From: Pseudomonas brassicacearum subsp. brassicacearum
GTDB taxonomy: Bacteria > Pseudomonadota > Gammaproteobacteria > Pseudomonadales > Pseudomonadaceae
Assembly: GCF_008801605.1 (NCBI RefSeq)
Contig: NZ_VZPJ01000009.1
Span: 186,001-250,000 of the forward strand
Reading direction: 5' to 3'
Length of the DNA: 64,000 nucleotides
In this document: piece after piece, positions 17,864 to 25,757 of the stretch
Numbering within the stretch: the first letter of the stretch is position 1
Layout: the number at the start of each line of letters is the position of its first letter
The notes under the pieces: model-generated
Databases searched by the model: none
What the model saw: only the letters and a program-made list of their open reading frames with translations
What the model was told of the DNA's origin: nothing
Program-made: the position numbers and the translations under genes

Positions 17864-20800
17864 ATGCCCAAACCCGCTGACCACCTCCCGCCCATGCCAC
17901 GCATCCAGGCGCTCGACCCGAAACGGTCCGAGCAGAGCTGGGACAGCGCGCCGCAGTTGCTGGCCGCCCTGAACGGTGCGCGGCTGGGAGCCTGGTCGTG
18001 GGACATCGAGACTGGGAAGATCAGTTGGTCGCGGGGCACCCAGGCGCTGTTCGGCTTCGATCCGCGCCAGCCATTGCCAGCGGATGTGGATTATCTGGAC
18101 CTGTTGTTACCCGAAGACCGGGCCCGGGCCGTGCGCGCCTTTCATGCGGCAGTGGCCGGGGCGCCGCTGGAACAGGCCATGCACCACCGCATCGTCTGGC
18201 CCGATGGCAGCCTGCACTGGCTGGAAATCAGCGGCAGCGTGCTGCCCGACAAGCACGGTCGCCCGCGCATGATCGGGGTGATCCGCGAAATCACCCATCA
18301 GCGCGAGCGGGAACAGGCGCTGCGCAGCTCGGAAAAACGATTTGCCACGCTCTTTCACCTGTGCCCGAACATGGTGTTGCTGACCCGCCAGGAGGACGGG
18401 CTGATCAGCGAGGCCAACCAGTATTTCGAAAGCCTGTTCGGCTGGCCGGTGCATGACGTGATCGGCCGCACCACCCTGGAACTGGGCCTGTGGGTTGACC
18501 CCCAGCAGCGGGCGAAACTGGTGGAGGCGACCAAGGCCAAGGGCGAACTGATCAGCATGGAGGTGGAGTTCCGGGCCAGCAACGGCCAGATTCATAACGG
18601 CATTCTCAGTGCGCAGAAAGTCGAACTCGAAGGTCAGCCGTACCTGCTGAGCACCTTCCTCGACACCACCGAGCAAAAACTCGCCGAACAGGCCCTCAAG
18701 GACAGCCAGGAACGCCTGGACCTGGCCCTCGACTCCGCGCAACTGGGCACCTGGGACTGGCACATTCCCAGCGGCATGCTCTACGGCTCGGCCCGGGCCG
18801 CGCAGCTCCATGGCCTGGAGCCCAAGCCGTTCCACGAATCGTTCGATGCGTTTTTCGAAGGCGTCCCCACGGAAGAACGCAACAACATGCGCAATGCCTA
18901 TCGCAGCCTGCGCGAAGGCCCGGCGGGCAACTATCAGTTGACCTACCGCGTGCAACTGCCGGACGGCAGCTCGCGCTACCTGGAAAGCCGCGCCCGCCTC
19001 TACCGCAACGACGACGGCAGCCCCTTGCGCATGGCCGGCACCTTGCTCGACATCACCGATCAGGTGGAGCGCGAACAGAGCCTGGCCGCCTCGGAGGAAA
19101 AATTCGCCACGCTGTTCCAGGTCAGCCCCGACCCGATCTGCGTCACTCACCAGGACAGCGGCCGGTTCCTCGAGATCAACTCCAGTTTCACCCAGACCTT
19201 CGGCTGGACCGCCAGCGACGTGATTGGTCTCGACGCCGACGAAATCGGCCTCTGGGATGCCTCGGGCAGTAGCCTGCAACGCATCGAACGGGTGATCCGC
19301 GAACAATCGCTGAGCAATGTCGCCATCGTCGTTCACCATAAGAACGGCCAGCCATTGACCTGCGTGATTTCCAGCCGGCAGATCAACGTCGGCAACCAGC
19401 CCTGCATCGTCACGACCTTGCGCGACATCACCCAGCAACAACGCTCCGAAGCCGCCCTCAAGGCCAGTGAAGAGAAATTCGCCAAGGCGTTTCATTCCAG
19501 CCCCGACGCCATCACCATCACCGAACTAGAAAGCGGTCGTTACCTCGAGGTCAACGACGGCTTCTGCCGGTTGACCGGCTACCGCGCCGACGAAGTGATC
19601 GGGCACACCGTCTACGAAGTGGGGATCTGGGCCGAAGAAAAACAGCGGGCCGCCTTGCTGGCCGAGCTGCATCTCAAGGGCCGCGTAGTCCACCAGGAGA
19701 TGCTCGGGCGCAATAAACGGGGGGAAATCCTTACGGTGGAGGTGTCAGTCGAGCCTATCACCCTCAATGAAACCGCATGCCTGCTGCTGACCGCCCGGGA
19801 CGTGAGCCTGTTGCGCAATGCCGAAGCCCAGATCCGTCACCTGGCCTACCACGACCCATTGACCAACCTGCCCAACCGGGCCTTGCTGATGGACCGGCTG
19901 AGCCAGCAGATCGCCCTGCTCAAACGCCACAACCTGCGCGGCGCCCTGCTGTTTCTCGACCTGGACCACTTCAAGCACATCAACGACTCCCTCGGTCACC
20001 CGGTGGGCGACACCGTGCTGAAGATCATCACCGCGCGCCTGGAAGCCAGCGTGCGCCTGGAAGACACCGTCGCACGGCTGGGTGGCGACGAATTCGTGGT
20101 GCTGCTCAGCGGCCTGGAAGGCTCGCGCAACGAAGTCAGCAAGCAAGTGCGGACCCTGGCCGACACCCTGCGCGAACTGCTTTCGGAACCGATGTTCCTC
20201 GATGGCCAGCGACTGCAGGTCACGCCGAGCATCGGTATAGCGCTGATTCCCGACCACGGTTCCACGCCCACCGATTTGCTCAAGCGCGCCGACATTGCGC
20301 TGTACCGCGCCAAGGACTCGGGGCGCAATACCTCGCAGATGTTTCACACCACCATGCAAAAAGCCGCCAGCGAACGGCTGCGCATGGAGACCGACCTGCG
20401 CCTTGCCCTGGCCCGTGGCGAGTTCAGCGTGCATTTCCAGCCTCAGGTCGATGCCCGGGACAACCGCATCATCGGCGCCGAAGCCCTGGTGCGCTGGCAT
20501 CACCCGGAGCTGGGCGCCCAGTCGCCCAATGAGTTCATCAAAGTGCTGGAGGACAGTGGCCTGATCCTGGAAGTCGGGACCTGGATCCTCGATGAAGCCT
20601 GCGACGGCTTCAAGCAACTGATCGCCAAGGGCAAGATTGATCCCCAACAATTCAGTCTGTGCGTGAACATCAGCCCACGGCAATTTCGCCAGAGTGACTT
20701 TGTCGAACGCATCGAAAATAGCCTCGTCACTCACGGCCTGCCCTTCTCCCTGCTGAAACTGGAGATCACCGAAGGCATCGTGATCCAGAACCTGGACGAC

Positions 20801-21142
20801 ACCATCGCCAAGATGCGCCGGCTCAAGAAACTGGGGGTGAGCTTTGCCATGGATGATTTCGGCACCGGCTATTCGTCGCTGACCTACCTCAAGCGCCTGC
20901 CGGTGGACACACTGAAAATCGACCAGTCATTCGTGCGCGACGCCACCAGCGACCCCAACGACGCCGAAATCATCCGCGCCATCGTCGCCATGGCCCGCAG
21001 CCTCAACCTGATCATGATTGCCGAAGGCGTGGAGACCCTGGAGCAATTGCACTTCCTGCAAGGGCTTGGTTGTCATTTGTACCAGGGTTATTTGCATAGC
21101 CGGCCGTTGCCGCTGGAGGCGTTTGAGCGGTTGTTGCCATAA
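17864..21142 (+). CDS. Five-PAS GGDEF-EAL cyclic-di-GMP protein
   Basis: This 1092-residue protein has five successive PAS/PAC modules (about residues 30-150, 160-275, 280-400, 405-530 and 535-655), then a GGDEF domain (about 665-830) and an EAL domain (about 840-1090). The cyclase signature RLGGDEFVVLL is intact. The phosphodiesterase motifs GAEALVRW, DDFGTGYSSL and LKIDQSF are also intact, so both making and breaking of c-di-GMP are possible. There is no signal peptide or membrane segment, so it should be cytoplasmic and sense through the PAS modules. It starts 68 bp after the LysR gene. The ligand is unknown. Confidence 0.95.
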   Translation: MPKPADHLPPMPRIQALDPKRSEQSWDSAPQLLAALNGARLGAWSWDIETGKISWSRGTQALFGFDPRQPLPADVDYLDLLLPEDRARAVRAFHAAVAGAPLEQAMHHRIVWPDGSLHWLEISGSVLPDKHGRPRMIGVIREITHQREREQALRSSEKRFATLFHLCPNMVLLTRQEDGLISEANQYFESLFGWPVHDVIGRTTLELGLWVDPQQRAKLVEATKAKGELISMEVEFRASNGQIHNGILSAQKVELEGQPYLLSTFLDTTEQKLAEQALKDSQERLDLALDSAQLGTWDWHIPSGMLYGSARAAQLHGLEPKPFHESFDAFFEGVPTEERNNMRNAYRSLREGPAGNYQLTYRVQLPDGSSRYLESRARLYRNDDGSPLRMAGTLLDITDQVEREQSLAASEEKFATLFQVSPDPICVTHQDSGRFLEINSSFTQTFGWTASDVIGLDADEIGLWDASGSSLQRIERVIREQSLSNVAIVVHHKNGQPLTCVISSRQINVGNQPCIVTTLRDITQQQRSEAALKASEEKFAKAFHSSPDAITITELESGRYLEVNDGFCRLTGYRADEVIGHTVYEVGIWAEEKQRAALLAELHLKGRVVHQEMLGRNKRGEILTVEVSVEPITLNETACLLLTARDVSLLRNAEAQIRHLAYHDPLTNLPNRALLMDRLSQQIALLKRHNLRGALLFLDLDHFKHINDSLGHPVGDTVLKIITARLEASVRLEDTVARLGGDEFVVLLSGLEGSRNEVSKQVRTLADTLRELLSEPMFLDGQRLQVTPSIGIALIPDHGSTPTDLLKRADIALYRAKDSGRNTSQMFHTTMQKAASERLRMETDLRLALARGEFSVHFQPQVDARDNRIIGAEALVRWHHPELGAQSPNEFIKVLEDSGLILEVGTWILDEACDGFKQLIAKGKIDPQQFSLCVNISPRQFRQSDFVERIENSLVTHGLPFSLLKLEITEGIVIQNLDDTIAKMRRLKKLGVSFAMDDFGTGYSSLTYLKRLPVDTLKIDQSFVRDATSDPNDAEIIRAIVAMARSLNLIMIAEGVETLEQLHFLQGLGCHLYQGYLHSRPLPLEAFERLLP

Positions 21143-21178
21143 TTTGGAACACGGGGCCTTTGTGGCGAGGAGGTTTTA

Positions 21179-21267
21179 TGTGGGAGCAAAGCTTGCTCGC
21201 GACTGCAGGCGACCCGGTTTCTGAAGGACCGCATCGCTTTTATCGCGGGCAAACCTTGCTCCCACAA
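21179..21267. repeat. REP inverted pair
   Basis: GTGGGAGCAAAGCTTGCTCGC and a diverged inverted partner lie between convergent genes. Confidence 0.8.
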
Positions 21268-21308
21268 CCCCCTTGCCACAATTAATCTTCCACTGATCTC
21301 CACAATGA

Positions 21309-21334
21309 AAAAGGGCGCCATTTGGCGCCCTTCT
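21309..21334 (-). terminator. Terminator of the small heat-shock gene
   Basis: AAGGGCGCCA and TGGCGCCCTT form a ten-pair hairpin with a 2-nt loop, followed on the minus strand by TTTTTC, 17 bp after the stop codon. Confidence 0.9.
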
Positions 21335-21348
21335 TCATTTACGCTGCA

Positions 21349-21801
21349 TCAGTTTTGCAGCGCGGGTTGCTGCTGCGCTCCGTTGATCGGGATGCGCTTG
21401 GCCTTGGCCTCTTCCGGGATCACCCGCAGCAGGTCGATGCTCAACAGACCATTGCTCAGGCCGGCGGACTTGATCTCGATATGATCGGCCAACCGGAAGG
21501 ACAGCTTGAACGCACGCTGGGCGATGCCCTGGTGCAGGTAGGTAACGCTGTCGTTACTGGCTTCACGCTTGCCGCCACTGATGGTCAGCACACCTTTTTC
21601 CACTTGCAGGTCCAGGTCTTCTTCCTGGAACCCGGCGGCGGCGACTACGATGCGGTACTCGTCATCACCATGTTTTTCCACGTTGTAGGGTGGATAGCTG
21701 CTGCCCGGCTCGTTGCGCAGGGCGGTTTCGAACAAATCGTTGAAACGGTCGAAACCTACCGAGGAACGGAACAGCGGGGCCAGCGAAAATGCAGTACTCA
21801 T
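21349..21801 (-). CDS. ibpA: Hsp20/IbpA-type small heat-shock protein
   Basis: This 150-residue chaperone starts MSTAFSLAPLFRSSVGFDRF. It carries an alpha-crystallin domain (about residues 37-130, with EYRIVVAAAGFQEEDL and GIAQRAFKLSFRLADHI) and a C-terminal I-x-I motif (IPI) that binds neighbouring subunits. Small heat-shock proteins hold unfolding proteins for refolding by DnaK/ClpB. Expression looks controlled at two levels: a sigma-32 promoter and a ROSE-like hairpin over the ribosome site, both listed separately. A strong terminator follows. It is probably transcribed alone. Confidence 0.95.
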   Translation of the reverse strand: MSTAFSLAPLFRSSVGFDRFNDLFETALRNEPGSSYPPYNVEKHGDDEYRIVVAAAGFQEEDLDLQVEKGVLTISGGKREASNDSVTYLHQGIAQRAFKLSFRLADHIEIKSAGLSNGLLSIDLLRVIPEEAKAKRIPINGAQQQPALQN

Positions 21802-21810
21802 GATTCAAAT

Positions 21811-21829
21811 CTCCTGAAAAAATCAGCAA
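21811..21829 (-). promoter_or_regulatory. ROSE-like RNA thermometer over the ibpA ribosome site
   Basis: In the leader RNA the segment UUGCUGA lies just before UCAGGAG. CUGA pairs with UCAG, and UUGCU faces AGGAG, the Shine-Dalgarno sequence, as in ROSE elements of Pseudomonas ibpA. Melting on heating would free the ribosome site. This is inferred from motif and position. Confidence 0.75.
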
Positions 21830-21873
21830 GTTTTTTTGTCTCCGCGACCCGAATTCGGCATCGCGTAACCCCT

Positions 21874-21901
21874 ATCTAGGGACCGCCAAAAACTTTTCAA
21901 G
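21874..21901 (-). promoter_or_regulatory. Sigma-32 (heat-shock) promoter of ibpA
   Basis: The minus strand shows CTTGAAA at 21901-21895, then 13 nt, then CCCTAGAT. This matches the RpoH consensus CTTGAAA-N13-CCCCATNT closely. The predicted transcript starts about 65 nt before the ATG. Confidence 0.8.
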
Positions 21902-21920
21902 AGCTTTTTCTGAATTTTTT

Positions 21921-22880
21921 TCAGGCCGCTTCGGTGCGCTGCACCCCCAGCAGATGGCCAACCGCGTCCAGGTCGGTTTCCCGGCGCAAAGCGGTAAACA
22001 GCGCCACCGCTTCTGGGTAATTGCGGGTCAGCATCGCCAGCCACTGCTTCAACCGGCCCGGGGCCTGGCGCGGTGTCAACTGCTCGACCACTTGCACCCA
22101 GAAGTCCTGGAGCATCGGCTGCAGCTCGGCCCAGGACATCTCGACCACGTCCTCACCGGCCCGGGCGGCGGCGATCTGCCGGGCCAGGTCAGGACGGGAA
22201 ACGAGACCGCGACCGAGCATGATGTCTTCGACACCGCTGATTTCGCGGCAACGGCGCCAATCCTCGACGCTCCAGATATCGCCATTGGCGAACACCGGCA
22301 CCTTGACCACTTCCTGCACCCGGGGAATCCACTCCCAGTGGGCCGGAGGCTTGTAGCCATCGACCTTGGTCCGCGCATGCACCACGATGTGCGCCGCGCC
22401 GCCTTCGGCCAGTGCCGTGGCACACACCAGCGCACCGTCCGGGCTATCGAACCCCAGGCGCATCTTGGCGGTGACCGGGATGTGTTTTGGCACCGCACGG
22501 CGCACGTGCTCGACGATTTCGTTGAGCAGTTCCGGCTCCTTGAGCAACACCGCCCCGCCCCGGGATTTGTTCACGGTCTTGGCCGGGCAACCGAAGTTCA
22601 AGTCGATAACCTCCGAACCCAACTCGCACGCCAGCGCCGCGTTTTCCGCCAGGCACACCGGATCGGACCCGAGCAACTGCACCCGCAGCGGCACACCGGC
22701 AGCCGTCTGGGCACCGGTCAGCAACTCAGGGGCGAGCTTGTGGAAATAGGCCGGCGTGAGCAGGCGGTCGTTGACACGGATGAACTCGGTGACACACCAG
22801 TCGATCCCGCCAACACGGGTCAGGACATCCCGCAGGATGTTGTCGACCAACCCCTCCATGGGCGCCAGGGCAATTTGCAT
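21921..22880 (-). CDS. dusC: tRNA-dihydrouridine(16) synthase
   Basis: Dus enzymes reduce uridine to dihydrouridine in the tRNA D-loop using FMN and NADPH; the DusC subgroup targets U16. The 319-residue protein begins MQIALAPMEGLVDNILRDVL. It has the proton-donor Cys in DLNFGCPAKTVNKSRGG near residue 98 and the phosphate-binding HARTKVDGYKPPAHW. The start at 22880 matches the family better than the ATG/ATG-like codons just upstream. The start MEGLVDNILR and the short length point to DusC rather than DusA or DusB. Confidence 0.93.
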   Translation of the reverse strand: MQIALAPMEGLVDNILRDVLTRVGGIDWCVTEFIRVNDRLLTPAYFHKLAPELLTGAQTAAGVPLRVQLLGSDPVCLAENAALACELGSEVIDLNFGCPAKTVNKSRGGAVLLKEPELLNEIVEHVRRAVPKHIPVTAKMRLGFDSPDGALVCATALAEGGAAHIVVHARTKVDGYKPPAHWEWIPRVQEVVKVPVFANGDIWSVEDWRRCREISGVEDIMLGRGLVSRPDLARQIAAARAGEDVVEMSWAELQPMLQDFWVQVVEQLTPRQAPGRLKQWLAMLTRNYPEAVALFTALRRETDLDAVGHLLGVQRTEAA

Positions 22881-22960
22881 GGAAACACACACTCGAACGA
22901 AAAAACGTGCGGCAGTTTACCGGATTTTGCCCACAACATCGGAATCCACCACCAAACCCT

Positions 22961-22985
22961 GTGGGAGCGAGCTTGCTCGCGATGA
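22961..22985. repeat. Single REP element
   Basis: One copy of the REP core lies between the starts/stops of dusC and the thioesterase gene, 8 bp after the thioesterase stop. Confidence 0.75.
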
Positions 22986-22992
22986 CGATGGA

Positions 22993-23442
22993 TCAGTCGG
23001 TGAGGACCCCGGATGGTTTCAACGCAGGACCATAACCTTCGATGAATTCCGGCGGCATGCGCTTGGGCCTGCCGGTGGACAATTCGATGCAGACGAAGGT
23101 GGTCTGGGCCCGCAGCAGCGTGGTGTTGTCGCTGGGCCGAATCAGCTGGAAATGCCGGGTCATCTTCAACCGCTGGTCCCAGTCGACGATCCAGGTCGCC
23201 AATTGCAGCTCGTCGCCTTCATAGGCGGCTGCCAGGTAATCGATTTCATGCCGCACCACTGCCATGGCCCGGTCCAGGCGGCGGTACTCCACCAGATCCA
23301 GGCCCAGGCGCTGGGAATGGCGCCAGGCACAGCGCTCGAGCCAGCTGACGTACACCGCGTTGTTGGCGTGGCCCAGCCCGTCGATGTCTTCGGCATTTAC
23401 CTGAAGATCAATAATGAACGGTGTTGCGCGATCCCAGCCCAT
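22993..23442 (-). CDS. Hot-dog fold acyl-CoA thioesterase (4HBT/YbgC-like)
   Basis: This 149-residue protein starts MGWDRATPFIIDLQVNAEDID. The motif DIDGLGHANNAVYVSWLE carries the Asp/His/Asn pattern of the 4-hydroxybenzoyl-CoA thioesterase group. Such enzymes cleave acyl-CoA thioesters; the substrate here is unknown. A good ribosome site (GGAGAGGGGC) precedes the ATG. The longer in-frame reading upstream has no support. Codon use matches the neighbours. Confidence 0.88.
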   Translation of the reverse strand: MGWDRATPFIIDLQVNAEDIDGLGHANNAVYVSWLERCAWRHSQRLGLDLVEYRRLDRAMAVVRHEIDYLAAAYEGDELQLATWIVDWDQRLKMTRHFQLIRPSDNTTLLRAQTTFVCIELSTGRPKRMPPEFIEGYGPALKPSGVLTD

Positions 23443-23498
23443 GCCCCTCTCCTGGTCGAATTTGGATCGGGGCAGTGTACCGGATCCGAGCTGGACCG

Positions 23499-23518
23499 CT
23501 ATCGCGAGCAAACTCGCT
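23499..23518. repeat. Truncated REP half
   Basis: CTATCGCGAGCAAACTCGCTTC is a decayed half of a REP core without its partner, abutting the hydrolase stop codon. Confidence 0.55.
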
Positions 23519-24352
23519 TCAAGCCGATTGCCGCGCTTGCAGACTGCGCCCGGCCAGCAGTGATAACACCCCATCAATGACACGCGGATCGGCCAGCACC
23601 CGCTGGTGCCCGCCCTGTGGCAGTCGCAGCAAACGACTGTCGAACCAGGCTTCATGGATCAACTGCGACTCCCTCACCGAAACCGATGTGTCGTCCTCGG
23701 CATGGACAATCAACCCCGGCACGTCCAGCTGGTAATGCGCTACATCCATCTTCGAAGCGGGCATGCCCACATCGCTTTCCACCTGGCGAATGAACGCCGA
23801 ACGCGCCTTGGGCGGCAAACCCATCATCCGGGAGAAACCGCGCAATACCCCAAGGATGCGGGCGGGTGCGGCGATGCTGACCAGCGTCTCGGTACGCAAC
23901 CCCAACTGGACAGCCAACAGGGCACTGGCGCCGCCCATGGAATGCCCGATCACAGCCTGCAACGGCGGCAGCTCAGCGGCGGCTTCGAGCATGGCCCTGG
24001 CAAACAACAGGACATTCGCCTCGCGACCCGGTGAACGACCATGAGCCGGACCGTCCAGCGCCACCACCGTGTAACCGGCGTCAACCAGGGCCGTGATCAG
24101 CGCCGCGAACTGAGTCGGCCGCCCTTCCCAGCCATGCATCAGCAAGACTGCCGGGCCTTTGCCCCAGCGCAAGGCCGAAAGACCGAAGCGCAAGGTGATA
24201 CGCTCGGACGAGGCCAGCAGCGGCAGTTCCCAATCCCGCGGCGGCAAGTTGCGCGGGCGCATGAACAGCGAACGCATCTGCTTGGCCACCATGCGCGGAG
24301 CCACCCAACCAAGCGTGCCATTGACGCTACGAATCCAGCTCAGCCTGTTCAT
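23519..24352 (-). CDS. Alpha/beta hydrolase
   Basis: This 277-residue protein has the oxyanion region LMHGWEGRP, the nucleophile elbow GHSMGG near residue 139, a probable acid in HAEDDTSV and a His in GGHQRVL near residue 248, so the Ser-Asp-His triad is complete. A basic, partly hydrophobic N-terminus (WIRSVNGTLGWVAPRMVAKQMRSLF) precedes the core. It lies 28 bp after a TetR gene on the same strand, so the two probably form an operon in which the TetR protein controls the hydrolase. The substrate is unknown. Confidence 0.88.
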   Translation of the reverse strand: MNRLSWIRSVNGTLGWVAPRMVAKQMRSLFMRPRNLPPRDWELPLLASSERITLRFGLSALRWGKGPAVLLMHGWEGRPTQFAALITALVDAGYTVVALDGPAHGRSPGREANVLLFARAMLEAAAELPPLQAVIGHSMGGASALLAVQLGLRTETLVSIAAPARILGVLRGFSRMMGLPPKARSAFIRQVESDVGMPASKMDVAHYQLDVPGLIVHAEDDTSVSVRESQLIHEAWFDSRLLRLPQGGHQRVLADPRVIDGVLSLLAGRSLQARQSA

Positions 24353-24380
24353 CGCTCATCTCCAGGGCTCGCGCCTCAGC

Positions 24381-24920
24381 TCATCGCACCGCCGACTTGG
24401 CGGCGCGCAGCAAACGATCCGATAACTCTCCAGGGCCCAGTGCCCGTGCCAGGGCCAGGCCACCCACCATCAAGGCGATGTCGGCCAGGGCCTTGTCGGC
24501 GTCCTCCGGGCTGGCCGCCAATTGCGCGACCATCAACTCGATGTGCTCATTGAGCACTTCACGAAACGCATCCGGCAGCCGGCCGAGCTCGCCGACCGAT
24601 GCTGGGATCGGGCAGGCGTGTTCGGTGGAGTCACGGTGCTTGCGTGACAGATAGAACGCCGCCACCAGAGCGCGCCGCTCTTCGCCTGTCAGCTCGCCGT
24701 CCATGTCGGCGATCAGGCCGCGGCGCCGATTGAGCAATTGCTTGAATGCCTCCAGCATCAAGGCGTCCTTGCTTTCGAAATGGGCATAAAAACCGCCCAC
24801 CGTCAGCCCGGCCGCGCCCATCACCTCGCCCACGCTCGGCTCAGCCGGCCCACGCTGGATCAGCGCATCGCTGGCGGCCTTGAGAATGCGTTCACGGGTT
24901 TGTGCCTTTTTATCGCTCAT
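24381..24920 (-). CDS. TetR-family transcriptional repressor
   Basis: This 179-residue protein has the N-terminal TetR helix-turn-helix (TRERILKAASDALIQRGP and VGGFYAHFESKDALMLEAF, about residues 8-55) and an all-helical ligand domain with a Cys at HACPIPA. The family usually represses itself and the next gene until a ligand binds. Here the next gene is the hydrolase. An AT-rich inverted repeat 29 bp upstream is a candidate operator. The ligand is unknown. Confidence 0.92.
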   Translation of the reverse strand: MSDKKAQTRERILKAASDALIQRGPAEPSVGEVMGAAGLTVGGFYAHFESKDALMLEAFKQLLNRRRGLIADMDGELTGEERRALVAAFYLSRKHRDSTEHACPIPASVGELGRLPDAFREVLNEHIELMVAQLAASPEDADKALADIALMVGGLALARALGPGELSDRLLRAAKSAVR

Positions 24921-24948
24921 CGTCGCCTCCGAATATTACGATTGAAAT

Positions 24949-24965
24949 ATTATTCCTATAATAAT
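24949..24965. promoter_or_regulatory. Candidate operator of the TetR gene
   Basis: ATTATT-CCTAT-AATAAT is a perfect 6-bp inverted repeat in the promoter region of the TetR gene, in a locally AT-rich stretch. Confidence 0.45.
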
Positions 24966-25045
24966 TTTCCGCAAGCGGAAATTTGACCGCTGGTCAGAAG
25001 TCTATTTTCAAGGATAAGGGAATTGGCCGAACGCCAGACAAACAA

Positions 25046-25074
25046 AAGGGCCATTCAAGAATTGAATGACCCTT
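25046..25074 (-). terminator. Terminator of the tRNA array
   Basis: AAGGG and CATTCAA pair with TTGAATG and CCCTT, with a one-base mismatch on each side. TTTTGTTTG follows on the minus strand, after the last tRNA. Confidence 0.8.
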
Positions 25075-25100
25075 ATAAAATCCCGCAGAGCGGGTAATCG

Positions 25101-25176
25101 TGGCGTCCCCTAGGGGACTCGAACCCCTGTTACCGCCGTGAAAGGGCGGTGTCCTAGGCCACTAGACGAAGGGGAC
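25101..25176 (-). tRNA. tRNA-Glu(TTC), second copy in transcription order
   Basis: A 76-nt cloverleaf with GTCCCCT acceptor 5' strand, anticodon loop CTTTCAC (anticodon TTC), T-loop GGTTCGAACCC and encoded CCA. The mature sequence is identical to the copy at 25381-25456. Confidence 0.97.
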
Positions 25177-25192
25177 ACAAACCTTCTGACTT

Positions 25193-25243
25193 GATCAGTG
25201 CTGAGAACTGATCGATTCAAGGGCGGTGTGGCCAGACCTTGAA
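25193..25243 (-). other. Spacer hairpin pair between tRNA-Ala and tRNA-Glu (copy 1)
   Basis: Two perfect hairpins lie in the 75-bp spacer: GATCAGT/ACTGATC around a 7-nt loop (25193-25213) and TTCAAGG/CCTTGAA around a 14-nt loop (25216-25243). The equivalents in copy 2 preserve pairing with changed bases. Confidence 0.75.
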
Positions 25244-25251
25244 CCTGTAAT

Positions 25252-25327
<76 letters not shown>

Positions 25328-25380
25328 AGATTTTTCGCCTCGCGGCGGAGTGACATCTTGCAACATCGCTTCTGTAAAAC

Positions 25381-25456
25381 TGGCGTCCCCTAGGGGACTC
25401 GAACCCCTGTTACCGCCGTGAAAGGGCGGTGTCCTAGGCCACTAGACGAAGGGGAC
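25381..25456 (-). tRNA. tRNA-Glu(TTC), first copy in transcription order
   Basis: Same 76-nt tRNA-Glu sequence as at 25101-25176, with anticodon TTC. It is part of a tandem duplication of an Ala-Glu unit of about 280 bp. Confidence 0.97.
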
Positions 25457-25476
25457 GCAAACCCTTCTATACAACT

Positions 25477-25527
25477 GATCAACGCTGAGTGTTGATCGCT
25501 TCAAGACCGGTGTGGCCAGGCCTTGAA
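25477..25527 (-). other. Spacer hairpin pair between tRNA-Ala and tRNA-Glu (copy 2)
   Basis: GATCAAC/GTTGATC surrounds a 7-nt loop (25477-25497) and TTCAAG/CTTGAA surrounds a GGTGTGGCC-containing loop (25500-25527). Two base pairs of the first stem differ from copy 1 by compensatory changes. Confidence 0.75.
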
Positions 25528-25535
25528 GTGTAAAT

Positions 25536-25611
<76 letters not shown>

Positions 25612-25719
25612 TCATCGCTGAGGACGGGGCGAATCTTAAGGGCGTATCGGAGGGCTGTCAAATTTATTTTCAACAAATTTGAAAATTTTTTGCCGGGATA
25701 ACAATCACTTACCGACAAA

Positions 25720-25735
25720 CCCCGGAAAACCGGGG
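25720..25735 (-). terminator. Terminator of gltX
   Basis: CCCCGG-AAAA-CCGGGG is a tight six-pair hairpin 22 bp after the gltX stop. On the minus strand it is followed by TTTGTCGG. Confidence 0.75.
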
Positions 25736-25757
25736 TATGTCCTGCCTCATTGAACGC

